Below are positions 34,731-44,053 of a stretch of DNA of 64,000 bases, one piece after another. A program made the position numbers and the translations under genes. Positions within the stretch are counted from its first letter, which is position 1; the number at the start of each line of letters is the position of its first letter. The stretch spans positions 378,018 to 442,017 of the forward strand of contig NZ_JACVPI010000001.1 in NCBI RefSeq assembly GCF_018881965.1. The letters run 5' to 3'. Origin of the DNA: Polynucleobacter sp. JS-Polo-80-F4 (GTDB lineage Bacteria > Pseudomonadota > Gammaproteobacteria > Burkholderiales > Burkholderiaceae). The notes beneath the pieces were generated by a model. The model was not told the origin of the DNA, made no database searches, and saw only the letters and a program-made list of their open reading frames with translations.

Positions 34731-36308
34731 ATGCTCGATACCAATATCAAATCTCAGTTAAAGGTATATTTTGAAAAGATTGTTAGCCCAATTGTTTTAG
34801 TGGCTAGCGTAGACGGAAGCGATAGCTCCCAGCAAATGCTCGAGCTCTTAAATGAAGTGGCTGAGCAGTCCGATAAGATTACCGTCAAAACAGACGGCAA
34901 GAGCGAACATGTTCCAAGTTTTACGGTTAGCAAAACTGATCAAGTAGCTCGTATTACTTTTGCCGGTTTGCCGATGGGTCATGAAATGACTTCCTTTATT
35001 TTGGCCATCCTGCAAGCTAGCGGTTACCCAGCCAAAGTTGAGCAAGAGGTAATTGACCGCATTACTAAATTGGACGCAAAACTCAGCTTCCAAACATTCA
35101 TCTCTTTGTCATGCCACAACTGCCCTGACGTTGTGCAGGCATTGAACTTGATGGCAGCCCTTAATCCAAACGTGACTCATGAAATGATTGACGGGGCGCT
35201 ATACCAAGGCTTGGTAGATCAATACCAAATCATGGCCGTACCAACCGTGATCTTGAATGGCGAAGCATTTGGCCAGGGTCGTATGAGCGTCGAAGAGATT
35301 GTTGCCAAACTCGACACCTCAAGCCCCAAAGAAGAAGCTGCAAAACTCTCGGCTAAAGATCCGTTTGACGTTTTAGTTATTGGTGGTGGCCCCGCTGGTG
35401 CAGCTGCTGCTATTTATGCAGCACGTAAGGGCATTCGCACTGGCATTGTTGCCGAGAAATTTGGTGGTCAAGTCATGGACACCATGGGTATTGAAAACTT
35501 TATCTCTGTTAAAGAGACTGAAGGACCTAAATTGGTCCAAGCGCTTGAGCAGCACGTGAAAAGTTATGAAGTAGACATCATGAATTTACAGCGCGCTAAT
35601 GCATTACGAAAAACTGACCATGGCGTTGAAGTGGAATTGGCTAATGGTGCAGTCCTGGCGAGCAAGTCTGTGATTATCAGTACCGGCGCTCGCTGGAGAG
35701 AAATGAATGTTCCTGGCGAACAAGAATATCGCGGCAAGGGTGTTGCCTACTGCCCTCACTGTGATGGTCCTTTATTTAAAGGTAAGCGCGTTGCTGTGAT
35801 TGGTGGGGGTAACTCTGGCGTCGAGGCTGCCATTGATTTGGCGGGTATCGTCAGCCATGTCACCTTAATTGAATTTGATAGCAAGTTGCGTGCAGATGCG
35901 ATCTTGCAAAAGAAGATGGCTAGCATGCCAAACGTGACAGTCATTATGAGTGCACTGACCAAAGAAGTGCTGGGTGTAGATGGCAAGGTCAGCGGCCTAC
36001 GCTATCAAGACCGTACCAACAATACTGAACATACGATTGAGCTTGAAGGCATCTTTGTGCAAATTGGATTATTGCCAAATACTGATTGGCTCAAGGGCAG
36101 TATTGATTTGTCGAAGCATGGTGAAGTCATCGTTGATGCTAAAGGCGAAACTTCATTACCAGGCGTATTCGCAGCAGGTGACTGCACAACAGTCCCATAC
36201 AAGCAAATCATTATTGCGATGGGCGAAGGCGCCAAAGCTTCACTCGGAGCATTTGATTACTTGATTCGCTCGTCTGTTGCTGAACCACAAGAAGCAGTTG
36301 CAGCGTAA
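34731..36308 (+). CDS. ahpF: AhpF, alkyl hydroperoxide reductase subunit F
   Basis: 525 residues with the full AhpF layout: an N-terminal tandem thioredoxin-like domain with CHNC (C128 and C131), FAD motif [14 protein letters not shown] (about 213-226), the active disulfide AYCPHCDG (C341 and C344), NADPH motif [14 protein letters not shown] near 354-367, and a final [11 protein letters not shown] contact. It passes electrons from NADH to AhpC. AAGGAAA lies 6 nt before the ATG. Strong terminator downstream. Confidence 0.97.
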   Translation: MLDTNIKSQLKVYFEKIVSPIVLVASVDGSDSSQQMLELLNEVAEQSDKITVKTDGKSEHVPSFTVSKTDQVARITFAGLPMGHEMTSFILAILQASGYPAKVEQEVIDRITKLDAKLSFQTFISLSCHNCPDVVQALNLMAALNPNVTHEMIDGALYQGLVDQYQIMAVPTVILNGEAFGQGRMSVEEIVAKLDTSSPKEEAAKLSAKDPFDVLVIGGGPAGAAAAIYAARKGIRTGIVAEKFGGQVMDTMGIENFISVKETEGPKLVQALEQHVKSYEVDIMNLQRANALRKTDHGVEVELANGAVLASKSVIISTGARWREMNVPGEQEYRGKGVAYCPHCDGPLFKGKRVAVIGGGNSGVEAAIDLAGIVSHVTLIEFDSKLRADAILQKKMASMPNVTVIMSALTKEVLGVDGKVSGLRYQDRTNNTEHTIELEGIFVQIGLLPNTDWLKGSIDLSKHGEVIVDAKGETSLPGVFAAGDCTTVPYKQIIIAMGEGAKASLGAFDYLIRSSVAEPQEAVAA

Positions 36309-36332
36309 GCAATAGTCAAATAGCAGCAATGC

Positions 36333-36360
36333 AAAAGGGAGTCGAAAGACTCCCTTTTTT
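36333..36360. terminator. Terminator after ahpF, also usable from the minus strand
   Basis: AAAAGGGAGTC-GAAA-GACTCCCTTTTTT is an 11-bp stem with a GAAA loop and T-run on the plus strand. The A-run on the left makes it functional for the convergent DUF1622 gene too. Confidence 0.92.
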
Positions 36361-36378
36361 ACAAAGAAAAAATACCAC

Positions 36379-36735
36379 TTACTCTGATTGACCAGATCTA
36401 GGCGCTTGCCAAGGCCAGCGGCCATCAATCTCTAAAGTCAAAGACCAGCTTAAGAAGCAACGAATTAAGACGATGGCACCCAATACCGCCACGCTAGTCA
36501 AAGTTGGACTAATGGCTACAGTACGAATCACATCACCCGCAACCAAGACTTCGAGCCCCAAAATAAGGGATCGAACGATTTGTATGCGAAAGGTTTTGTA
36601 AGCAATATCAGCGGTCTGAGTAATGAGGCCTTTTGCAAAACAGAAGAGGCCCCATAAAACGCCAATAGATACAACTGCAACCCCAAGGGCATCCATCACA
36701 TCACTGACATCTCGAATAATTTCAATTTGATTCAT
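36379..36735 (-). CDS. DUF1622 small membrane protein
   Basis: 118 residues with three hydrophobic segments (about 15-38, 50-75 and 78-96). Its pattern, VVSIGVLWGLFCF, then R.QI.RSLILGLEVLVAGDVIRTV and IVLIRCFLSWSL.LEI.GRWPW, is that of DUF1622. Function unknown. It converges on ahpF with a shared terminator and is divergent from the nitroreductase gene at 36845. Confidence 0.88.
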   Translation of the reverse strand: MNQIEIIRDVSDVMDALGVAVVSIGVLWGLFCFAKGLITQTADIAYKTFRIQIVRSLILGLEVLVAGDVIRTVAISPTLTSVAVLGAIVLIRCFLSWSLTLEIDGRWPWQAPRSGQSE

Positions 36736-36844
36736 GTTTTAATCTCTGGATTTTGAATGACTCCATATTAGCTTGTTTAGCAGCTTATCTCGTTATAAAT
36801 TACACTGAACCATCTAGCGCTTTATTAAATCCAAGGAAATCAGA

Positions 36845-37480
36845 ATGAGCTTAATTGAAAAACTACAGTGGCGCTATGCCACTAAAAAAATGGACTCTAC
36901 AAAGTCCGTACCCCAAGACAAGGTAGAACAAATTCTGGAAGCTATTCGCTTGACTGCTAGCTCTAGTGGATTGCAACCCTATGAAATTCTCGTGGTTACC
37001 AATAAAGCTATTCGTGAAAAGATCAAAGCAATCTCCTGGGATCAAACCCAAGTGGTAGATTCCTCTCACTTGCTCGTTTTTGCAGCCTGGGATACCTACA
37101 CAGCCGATCGCATCAATCAAGCTTTTGATATGACTGAGAAGCTACGCAATTTCAAGAGTGAAGCTGGTGATATCTATCGTCAAAAGCTCTTGAGTGGTTA
37201 CACCGCAAGAGATGCTGAAACCAACCACACGCATGCTGCTAAGCAAGCCTATATTGGACTCGGTACAGCCCTGATTGCCGCTGCATATGAACAAGTTGAT
37301 TCCACACCCATGGAAGGCTTTGATGCCGCAGCTCTTGATGAAATCCTTAATCTCAAGGAAAAAGGTTTGCGCAGCGTAGTGATGCTGCCTCTGGGATACA
37401 GAAAGACAGATGAGGACTGGTTAGTCAACTTGAAAAAAATCAGAAAGCCCAAGGAAGACTTCGTTACCTGGATTGAGTAA
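36845..37480 (+). CDS. NAD(P)H-dependent nitroreductase-fold oxidoreductase
   Basis: 211 residues. The FMN-binding elements are RYATKK near the N-terminus, LTASSSGLQPYEILVV (about 38-53), QAYIGLGTALIAAAYEQVDSTPMEGF and VMLPLGYRKTDEDW near the C-terminus. This is the NfsB/DrgA type of flavin-dependent reductase with broad substrate range (nitroaromatics, quinones). AAGGAAATC lies upstream of the ATG. Monocistronic, followed by a terminator. Confidence 0.87.
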   Translation: MSLIEKLQWRYATKKMDSTKSVPQDKVEQILEAIRLTASSSGLQPYEILVVTNKAIREKIKAISWDQTQVVDSSHLLVFAAWDTYTADRINQAFDMTEKLRNFKSEAGDIYRQKLLSGYTARDAETNHTHAAKQAYIGLGTALIAAAYEQVDSTPMEGFDAAALDEILNLKEKGLRSVVMLPLGYRKTDEDWLVNLKKIRKPKEDFVTWIE

Positions 37481-37502
37481 TAGATGAAAGCCCAGAAAAA
37501 GT

Positions 37503-37528
37503 AAAAGCCACCCGAGGGTGGCTTTTTT
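37503..37528. terminator. Bidirectional terminator between nitroreductase and phasin genes
   Basis: A GCCACC/GGTGGC stem is extended by AAAA/TTTT, with a 4-nt loop and T-run on the plus strand and an A-rich 5' flank for use on the minus strand. It is 22 nt past the nitroreductase stop and 40 nt past the phasin stop. Confidence 0.85.
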
Positions 37529-37567
37529 AATAGCAAAATTAACTAATGAGTTAATTAAGCAGCTGAA

Positions 37568-38140
37568 TTAAGCAGCTTTGCGGCTTTTAGCAGCTGGCTT
37601 AGCAACAGCGTATTGGCCTTGAATGTTTGCCAAAGCAGCATCAACACTCTTCTCGAAGTTAGCAAATGCATCAGTTGCAGTTGCACGAACTTGGTCGAAT
37701 TGTTGGAGTGAAGAATCAAATGCAGTTTTGAATGCAGAAACAAATGCCTCAGAACCAGCAGGAGCTGTCTTAGTAGCTTCTTTAACGAACTTAACCAAAT
37801 CAGCACGTGCGTCATCAATAGAAGCGTCAACTACTTGAGCAACTTCTTTATTGCCGTTACGAACTACTTGGTTTACTTTAGCTTGGTAAGCAGCAGCATA
37901 TTTAGCAGCTTCTTGAGCAGCTTCTGGCTGAGCTAATTTAGCTAATTGCTGTGGATCCTTGATTGCCAACAATTGTGTGCTTGAATCTTGAGCAGCAACT
38001 AAAGCATCTTTAGCAGCAGCTTGATTGATTTCAGCTAATTCTTGAGCGCTTTCAACAGCAACTTGTGCCAAATGCTTAGCAGTTTCGATTGCTTTAGCTT
38101 GTGCAGCAGCGAGTTGGTCGTTTAATTGAGTTTGGAACAT
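37568..38140 (-). CDS. phaP: Phasin family protein
   Basis: 190 residues, very rich in Ala and Gln, with AIETAKHLAQVAVESAQELAE (about 17-37), GSEAFVSAFKTAFDSSLQQFD and a lysine/arginine tail (KPAAKSRKAA). This is the canonical phasin layout that coats polyhydroxybutyrate granules. It has a good promoter (38187-38215) and AAGGAT Shine-Dalgarno, so it is probably well expressed. A related but clearly different phasin is at 24701-25252; whether both target the same granules is unknown. Confidence 0.88.
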   Translation of the reverse strand: MFQTQLNDQLAAAQAKAIETAKHLAQVAVESAQELAEINQAAAKDALVAAQDSSTQLLAIKDPQQLAKLAQPEAAQEAAKYAAAYQAKVNQVVRNGNKEVAQVVDASIDDARADLVKFVKEATKTAPAGSEAFVSAFKTAFDSSLQQFDQVRATATDAFANFEKSVDAALANIQGQYAVAKPAAKSRKAA

Positions 38141-38186
38141 GATTTATCCTTAATGAGTTAAATAGGTTTTTTTATTGCGATGCACC

Positions 38187-38215
38187 ATTTTAAGAGTCCC
38201 ATTTTCCAAAAGCAA
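38187..38215 (-). promoter_or_regulatory. Predicted sigma-70 promoter for the phasin gene
   Basis: On the minus strand, a TTGCTT -35 (38210-38215) and TAAAAT -10 (38187-38192) are separated by exactly 17 nt, giving a leader of about 40 nt before the phasin ATG. Confidence 0.5.
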
Positions 38216-38373
38216 GATATTTTTGTTGCAAAGCAACATATATTTTTAAAACCTTCATTTTTAGGCTTTAAATGAGGTATTTCAAGGACTTAACTCAGTC
38301 TTAAAACTGGAGATATGGCTGCAAATTAGTCCAAAACCCTCCAAAATTGACTGAAATTACACAGGTTGATGGC

Positions 38374-39069
38374 CTACTTTACCCAGGTGGTAAATTCCTC
38401 TGCGCTTACCCTGGGAGTATGAAAACTGTTCACTTTCTCGTTTTTGTCGGCATATCCAAGTGCCATACCGCACACAAGCATCTCGTTCTCTTTGGCACCT
38501 ATGGAAGGTAGGATGATCTTTGCATAATCATTCCAAGCAGCTTGTGGACAGGTATCCAAGCCCTCACCCCTGGCGGCAACCATCATGTTCTGTAGGAACA
38601 TTCCGTAGTCGAGCATTGAACCTCTGCCAAGTTCTTTATCGATCGTAAAAAATATAGACACTGGTGCACCAAAGGCTTGGAAGTTTTTTCGATGCTGGGC
38701 ATGCATCTTGTCTTTATCGCCTTTGGTAATTCCTAATAAGCCATATAAGCCCCAACCATTTTCACGACGCCTATCGATATAAGGACTAAACCACTTACTT
38801 GGGTAATAGTCGTATGCCGGTTGATATTCTTTAGCTAACTCAGGATTGACAGCAATGCTGTCATAAGCAGCGCACACTTTTTCGCACAAAGTGTCTAGGG
38901 CTTTACCCTCTACAACATATGCTTTCCATGGTTGAGTATTCGTGCCAGAGGGTGCTCGTGCAGATATATCAAGCAACTTGAGGATGGTCTCTTTTGGGAC
39001 AACATCACTTGTAAATGCACGCACCGACATGCGAGATGTGATGGCTTCCGCTGGAGTTAATGCCTTCAT
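38374..39069 (-). CDS. Nitroreductase-family oxidoreductase
   Basis: 231 residues with RMSVRAFTSD near the N-terminus, the FMN loop ARAPSGTNTQPWKAYVV (about 33-49), GMFLQNMMVAARGEGLDTCPQAAW and ALGYADKNEKVNSF. It is the PnbA-like branch of flavin nitroreductases. It lies 17 nt downstream of the OsmC-YcaO gene on the same strand, so the two probably form an operon; the functional link is not known. Cytoplasmic. Confidence 0.85.
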   Translation of the reverse strand: MKALTPAEAITSRMSVRAFTSDVVPKETILKLLDISARAPSGTNTQPWKAYVVEGKALDTLCEKVCAAYDSIAVNPELAKEYQPAYDYYPSKWFSPYIDRRRENGWGLYGLLGITKGDKDKMHAQHRKNFQAFGAPVSIFFTIDKELGRGSMLDYGMFLQNMMVAARGEGLDTCPQAAWNDYAKIILPSIGAKENEMLVCGMALGYADKNEKVNSFHTPRVSAEEFTTWVK

Positions 39070-39086
39070 TAGTATCCCCTCTGGCT

Positions 39087-41297
39087 TTATTTAGTTTTAT
39101 TAGAGTTAGCGCTATTCGCTCTTGCCTTATGTAGCTTCCGATAACTATCAATCAATCGGCGATGTCTATCAAGGCCGTCAAGATTGAGGTTGGTTGGCGT
39201 TAAACCGTAAAAACGAACACTTCCATCAACCGAACCCAATACAGCATCCATCCGGGCATCGCCAAACATACGACGGAAGTTGAACTCATAGTCGGACATC
39301 TCTAGTTCATCATCGAGCAGAACCTCAAGAGCAGCGTCTAGGGCCTGATAAAACAATTTGCGTTCGACTGTATTGTCGTTGTACTGAAGAAAGGCGCCCA
39401 CTAGTTCATGCGCCTCTTCAAATTGTTTTAGCGCCAACTGAATCAACAACTTCAATTCGAGCACAGTGAGTTGACCCCAGACTGTATTCTCATCAAACTC
39501 AATGCCAATCAGTGTGGCAATATCTCCATACTCGTCTAGCTCGTTATTCTCCAGGCGATCCAAGAGGGCAACTAAACCAGCATCATCTAGTTGGGATAAA
39601 TTCAGAATATCTTTCCGAAATAGCAGGGCCTTATTGGTGTTATCCCAGACTAGATCCTCTATTGGATAAACCTCTGAATAGCCGGGCACCAAAATACGAC
39701 AAGCACTTGCCCCTAGTTCGTCATACACAGCAACGTAAGACTCCTTACCCATATCTTTCAGAATGCCAAACAACGTTTCGGCCTCCTGGGCATTGGAATT
39801 CTCACCGTCACCCGAGAAATCCCACTCTACAAATTCATAATCAGACTTTGCGCTAAAGAAACGCCACGACACGATTCCACTGGAATCAATAAAGTGCTCT
39901 ACAAAGTTATTCGGCTCGGTTAGCGCTTCGCTGGCAAAGGTAGGTGGAGGTAAATCATTCAAGCCCTCTAAGCTACGGCCCTGTAATAACTCAGTCAAAC
40001 TTCTCTCTAGTGCAACCTCAAGACTTGGATGCGCACCAAAGGAAGCAAAGACACCGCCTGTACGCGGATTCATTAAGGTGACACACATGACTGGATAAAC
40101 TCCGCCGAGTGATGCATCCTTAACCAGCACTGGGAAGCCTTGCTCCTCCAGACTCTGAATACCAGCCAAAATACCGGGGTACTTCGCCAACACTTCCTGC
40201 GGCACATCCGGCAATGCAATTTCACCCTCCAGAATTTCTCTTTTCACTGCTCGCTCAAAAATCTCCGATAAGCACTGAACCTGAGCTTCAGCCAAGGTAT
40301 TGCCGGCACTCATGCCATTGCTGACGAATAAATTTTCAATCAGGTTAGACGGAAAATAAACTGTTTTGCCATCTGATTGACGTACATAAGGCAATGAACA
40401 GATGCCGCGCTCGACATTTCCAGAATTGGTATCTACTAGATGTGAGGCTTTTAGCTCTCCATCAGGGTTGTAAATACCAAGACAGTATTCGTCCAAAATT
40501 TCTGCTGGCAAAGCATCTTTCTTGCCAGGCTTGAACCAACACTCATTTGGATAATGTACAAATTCTGCATTGGCAATGTCCTCGCCCCAATAGGCACCCG
40601 CATAAAAATGGTTATTACTGAGTCGCTCGATGTACTCGCCCAGAGCAGAAGCTAAAGCGCTCTCTTTAGTGGCACCCTTGCCATTGGTAAAGCACATGGG
40701 GGAGTGCGCATCACGAATATGTAAGGACCAGACATTAGGAATGAGATTGCGCCACGAAGCAATTTCAATTTTGATACCTAGGTTCGCCAACAATGCAGAC
40801 ATATTGGCGATCGTCTGCTCTAAGGGAAGATCCTTACCAATAATGTGAGTGCTGGAACCGATATCGGACTTTAGAGTCAATAAGCTCTGCGCATCGGCAT
40901 CTAGATTGGCCACTTCCTCAATGATGAACTCTGGCCCCGCTTGCACTACCTTTTTAACTGTGCAACGCTCAATAGAGCGCAGAATGCCTTGTCGATCCGC
41001 CGCTGAAATATCAGCTGGCAATTCAACTTGAATCTTGAAGATCTGTTGATAACGATTTTCTGGATCAACAATATTATTTTGTGAGAGGCGGATATTCTCT
41101 GTAGATAGATTGCGAGTATCACAGTACAACTTTACAAAATAAGCTGCGCACAAAGCGGATGAAGCCAAGAAATAATCAAACGGACCTGGTGCAGATCCAT
41201 CGCCCTTGTAGCGGATAGGCTGGTCAGCAATGACAGTGAAGTCATCGAACTTTGCTTCTAGACGAAGCTTATCGAGAAAGTTGACCTTAATTTCCAT
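39087..41297 (-). CDS. ycaO: OsmC-YcaO fusion protein
   Basis: About 736 residues from the ATG at 41297; an in-frame upstream start at 41348 is less likely. An OsmC-type peroxiredoxin domain (1-130) keeps both catalytic cysteines (C50 in SSALCAAY and C112 in ERCTVKK). Residues 160-730 match Escherichia coli-type YcaO closely: NVWSLHIRDAHSPMCFTNGKGAT, ALGEYIERLSNN (ATP/Mg site), NVERGICSLPY, GMSAGNT and a helical repeat C-terminus. The C-terminus lacks the PxPxP end of azole-forming YcaO enzymes. E. coli YcaO has been linked to RimO and ribosomal protein S12 methylthiolation. Confidence 0.9.
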   Translation of the reverse strand: MEIKVNFLDKLRLEAKFDDFTVIADQPIRYKGDGSAPGPFDYFLASSALCAAYFVKLYCDTRNLSTENIRLSQNNIVDPENRYQQIFKIQVELPADISAADRQGILRSIERCTVKKVVQAGPEFIIEEVANLDADAQSLLTLKSDIGSSTHIIGKDLPLEQTIANMSALLANLGIKIEIASWRNLIPNVWSLHIRDAHSPMCFTNGKGATKESALASALGEYIERLSNNHFYAGAYWGEDIANAEFVHYPNECWFKPGKKDALPAEILDEYCLGIYNPDGELKASHLVDTNSGNVERGICSLPYVRQSDGKTVYFPSNLIENLFVSNGMSAGNTLAEAQVQCLSEIFERAVKREILEGEIALPDVPQEVLAKYPGILAGIQSLEEQGFPVLVKDASLGGVYPVMCVTLMNPRTGGVFASFGAHPSLEVALERSLTELLQGRSLEGLNDLPPPTFASEALTEPNNFVEHFIDSSGIVSWRFFSAKSDYEFVEWDFSGDGENSNAQEAETLFGILKDMGKESYVAVYDELGASACRILVPGYSEVYPIEDLVWDNTNKALLFRKDILNLSQLDDAGLVALLDRLENNELDEYGDIATLIGIEFDENTVWGQLTVLELKLLIQLALKQFEEAHELVGAFLQYNDNTVERKLFYQALDAALEVLLDDELEMSDYEFNFRRMFGDARMDAVLGSVDGSVRFYGLTPTNLNLDGLDRHRRLIDSYRKLHKARANSANSNKTK

Positions 41298-41378
41298 GGG
41301 AATGATTCCAAAATAGCGCAAAAAAATGATGTGATCATCATTATCCATCCCAACGCCTATTTACAGAATCTCCAATGA

Positions 41379-42632
41379 CTATGCCAGCCAAATTTGGCGA
41401 TATATGCCATCCGGATCATGCTCTTGGGTTTGTTTAGCAACATTAAACGGCCTGCCCCCTCTGGGATCCGTACCTTTACCAGCAATGTATAACCAATTTC
41501 CTTGATTGCTATAAACGTCATAGTCAATCAATTGAGATTCAAACCAAGCAGAACCTGCTTGCCAATCTCCCTTCATGTCATAAATCCAATAACTTGCCAC
41601 TATTTGACGCAAGCGATTGGAGAGATAGCCCGTTTTTTTCAATTCACGCATACCAGCGTCTATTAATGATTCACCAGTATTACCGGATGACCATTTGAAG
41701 AATTTTTCACTATCAAACTGATTACCAGGCGTCTTACTTAAACCTTTTGAGCGATAAAGCTCATTGCCATACTTAAAATGTAGGAAACGGAAATAGTCTC
41801 TCCAAAGCAACTCAAACCAAAGCCAATAGGTTCCATCATTTGCTCCATGGAAAATTTCATAATCCGACAATTGCTTTGCGATGGATCCTGAAGAGCAACA
41901 ACCCTGCGCTAGCCATGGCGAGAATTTACTGGAGTAATCGATGCCGATCAGCTGATTACGTGTCTGTTTGTAGGTATCAGGAAGGCGTCGCTCAAAATAT
42001 TGCTGAATATGCCTATGAGCACTATGCTCCCCACCCTGAAACTTGTTACCGCTAGATAGAGTATTTGCATCCAAGACATTCATCGGGGGCATCTCGATAG
42101 CAGGTAATGGAGGAATACTCTTGGGAGCGTCTACAGGACAGGAAAATCTTAAGCCCTTCTTTTCAACCTGCTGACGAAATTGGGTAAAGATATCTGGCAT
42201 TTCTTGTAATCGAAATGGCAAGGACTGAGCATCCAACATACTGGATTGCCACCCTGAATTCATCTTAAAACCACTACTACTTAATTGCGCCACCTGCTCT
42301 AACTCTTCAGGCGCTTGAATTTGCTCACAATAAATAAGATCCGCTTGAGTCTGGGCTTTTAATTTCTCAAATACATGCAAGACATCGCCAGTCACCTCAT
42401 ATAAGCCTGATCCAAAGTCTCGTAACTGACTACGGAGCTCATGAATAGATTGCTCCAAAAATACCTTGCGATGCTCGCCTATTCTCGGAAATCCCCATAA
42501 AGTATCTTGCTCTAAGCTAGGCTGATGAACATAGACTGGCAGCAGATGATCTACTGACTTGCACGCCTGCAAGAACGATGGGTTATCTTCTAAGCGGAGA
42601 TCGTTTCTAAACCAATAAAAGGCAGTTGTCAT
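41379..42632 (-). CDS. DASH-type cryptochrome/photolyase
   Basis: 417 residues. An N-terminal alpha/beta antenna domain (FYWFRNDLRLEDN at 5-17) precedes the FAD-binding helical domain with LWFELLWRDYFRF and a C-terminal DYDVYSNQGNWLYIAGKGTD, the stretch that separates DASH cryptochromes from CPD photolyases. The family repairs cyclobutane dimers in single-stranded or looped DNA using blue light. The start abuts the stop of the nuclease gene upstream with no gap, indicating tight coupling. Confidence 0.9.
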   Translation of the reverse strand: MTTAFYWFRNDLRLEDNPSFLQACKSVDHLLPVYVHQPSLEQDTLWGFPRIGEHRKVFLEQSIHELRSQLRDFGSGLYEVTGDVLHVFEKLKAQTQADLIYCEQIQAPEELEQVAQLSSSGFKMNSGWQSSMLDAQSLPFRLQEMPDIFTQFRQQVEKKGLRFSCPVDAPKSIPPLPAIEMPPMNVLDANTLSSGNKFQGGEHSAHRHIQQYFERRLPDTYKQTRNQLIGIDYSSKFSPWLAQGCCSSGSIAKQLSDYEIFHGANDGTYWLWFELLWRDYFRFLHFKYGNELYRSKGLSKTPGNQFDSEKFFKWSSGNTGESLIDAGMRELKKTGYLSNRLRQIVASYWIYDMKGDWQAGSAWFESQLIDYDVYSNQGNWLYIAGKGTDPRGGRPFNVAKQTQEHDPDGIYRQIWLA

Positions 42633-44033
42633 TTATTCTGCACCGATCCGAATCACTTGATTCTTATAAGAACCTGATAGCGCTTTCTTCACTATCTTAT
42701 AGATATCGAGATCAAACTCCGCCTCACCCGATTCCGCCAACTCATAAAGCTCATCTTGATTAATCGCAGTGCCCAGATAACACCATTTATCGACCACGAT
42801 CATCTCACCACCCTCTTGAATGGCAATAGCTCCTGAGTATGGCCAAACCTGCAACTTAAAAAGTTCCAAGGCTGTTTTTAACTGTAAGTTGTGCAGGCTA
42901 ATAGGGGTTTGATTAATACAAGTTCCACTACATTGCTTTACTTGAAAGCCAAAGCAAGATTTACCTTCAACGCGCTTCTCTAGACCAAGCAATGCCTCAC
43001 ATAAATGATATTTTTTTGCTACCGCCTTTAAATAAGAGTGCGCCTCTCTTTTGCTATAAAACAAGCCATAGAGATTATCCTGTAATCCGGGCTCTAAATG
43101 ATGATGCGTGACCAAGGTTGGGATAAGCGCACCATCAGAATCCGCCTCCAAACTCCACGCACAAAGATCCTTAGATCTCCGTAGCTTAATGTTCATAGAA
43201 GGCATGCGCTCTTTTATCAATCTCGACTCAAGTATTAGAGCGCCTAGCTCCCCACTCGTTTCGATCCAATCAATATCGCGAACCTGTAAAGAAAGTTTCA
43301 TTTCTTTACGCTGCGTTAAAGCACCTTGAAAGTGCCCCATCACCCTATTTCGCAAAGAAATGCTTTTGCCAATATAAAGAGGAATTTTGTTATCCCCATA
43401 AAAAATATAGCACCCCGGGCTATCAGGTATCGAGTCGATTAGATTCTGATCTATGTTTGAGGGAAGGCTAGCATTGCCAATCAGTTGATTTATTACTGCA
43501 TTTAACTTCTCTTGCCCAAACTTTGACTCACACACACGCCAAAATTGAAGTAATAAGTCGGCATCCCCTAGTGCGCGATGTCTGGCACTAACCTGTAAGC
43601 CATGTGTACTGATAATGGTATCAAGATTGTGGCGCGGCTGATCCGGGAATAGCAAGCGAGATAGCTTTACGGTGCATAAAACTTTAGGCTTAAAGTCAAT
43701 ACCAACCCTCTTAAAGGAGGCCTTGATAAAACCATAATCAAAGCGAGCGTTGTGAGCGACAAATATTTTTCCCTCAAGCTCTTTCTTTAAATCCTCAGCA
43801 AGCTCAGAAAAGCAAGGCTGGCCCTTCACTATTGCTGGCGATATACCGGTCAGTCTTTGGATGTTTTGTGGGATATAGGTTTGTGGATCAATCAACCTCT
43901 CCCAAACCTGAAGCTCATTACCGGCTAGGGTTTTAATTCCAATTTCCGTAATGCGATCACGATCGAAATGAGACCCTGTGGTTTCAATATCAACAAAAGC
44001 TAAATCGGGATAAGGGCCTATCTGACTCTTCAC
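42633..44033 (-). CDS. DnaQ-like exonuclease fused to a GIY-YIG nuclease
   Basis: 466 residues. Residues 1-170 form a DEDDh 3'-5' exonuclease (D15 and E17 in FVDIETTG, D99 in HNARFD, H152 and D157 in HRALGDADL). Residues 200-290 form a GIY-YIG domain (GCYIF, PLYIGKSISLRNR, and the catalytic Glu in LILES), similar to the UvrC/Cho N-terminus. The last 170 residues contain cysteines resembling the UvrC Cys-rich segment. Such proteins are known in several bacteria as Pol III epsilon/Cho fusions, probably for nucleotide excision repair or structure-specific processing. It is coupled to a DASH cryptochrome gene. Confidence 0.87.
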   Translation of the reverse strand: MKSQIGPYPDLAFVDIETTGSHFDRDRITEIGIKTLAGNELQVWERLIDPQTYIPQNIQRLTGISPAIVKGQPCFSELAEDLKKELEGKIFVAHNARFDYGFIKASFKRVGIDFKPKVLCTVKLSRLLFPDQPRHNLDTIISTHGLQVSARHRALGDADLLLQFWRVCESKFGQEKLNAVINQLIGNASLPSNIDQNLIDSIPDSPGCYIFYGDNKIPLYIGKSISLRNRVMGHFQGALTQRKEMKLSLQVRDIDWIETSGELGALILESRLIKERMPSMNIKLRRSKDLCAWSLEADSDGALIPTLVTHHHLEPGLQDNLYGLFYSKREAHSYLKAVAKKYHLCEALLGLEKRVEGKSCFGFQVKQCSGTCINQTPISLHNLQLKTALELFKLQVWPYSGAIAIQEGGEMIVVDKWCYLGTAINQDELYELAESGEAEFDLDIYKIVKKALSGSYKNQVIRIGAE

Positions 44034-44053
44034 GCTAGAAACATTAACTCCAT

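Noticed and set aside
38223-38238. GTTGC-AAA-GCAAC mini-hairpin upstream of the phasin
   Set aside because: Only 5 bp and without a proper T-run; likely chance in AT-rich DNA.
38225-38290. Short minus-strand frame of about 22 codons upstream of the phasin
   Set aside because: No Shine-Dalgarno, too short, and it lies next to the predicted promoter; treated as non-coding.
38374-41297. RiPP azole (TOMM) biosynthetic cluster
   Set aside because: The YcaO lacks a PxPxP end and has the E. coli-type C-terminus; no precursor peptide or cyclodehydratase partner is visible, and the nitroreductase is not of the SagB type.
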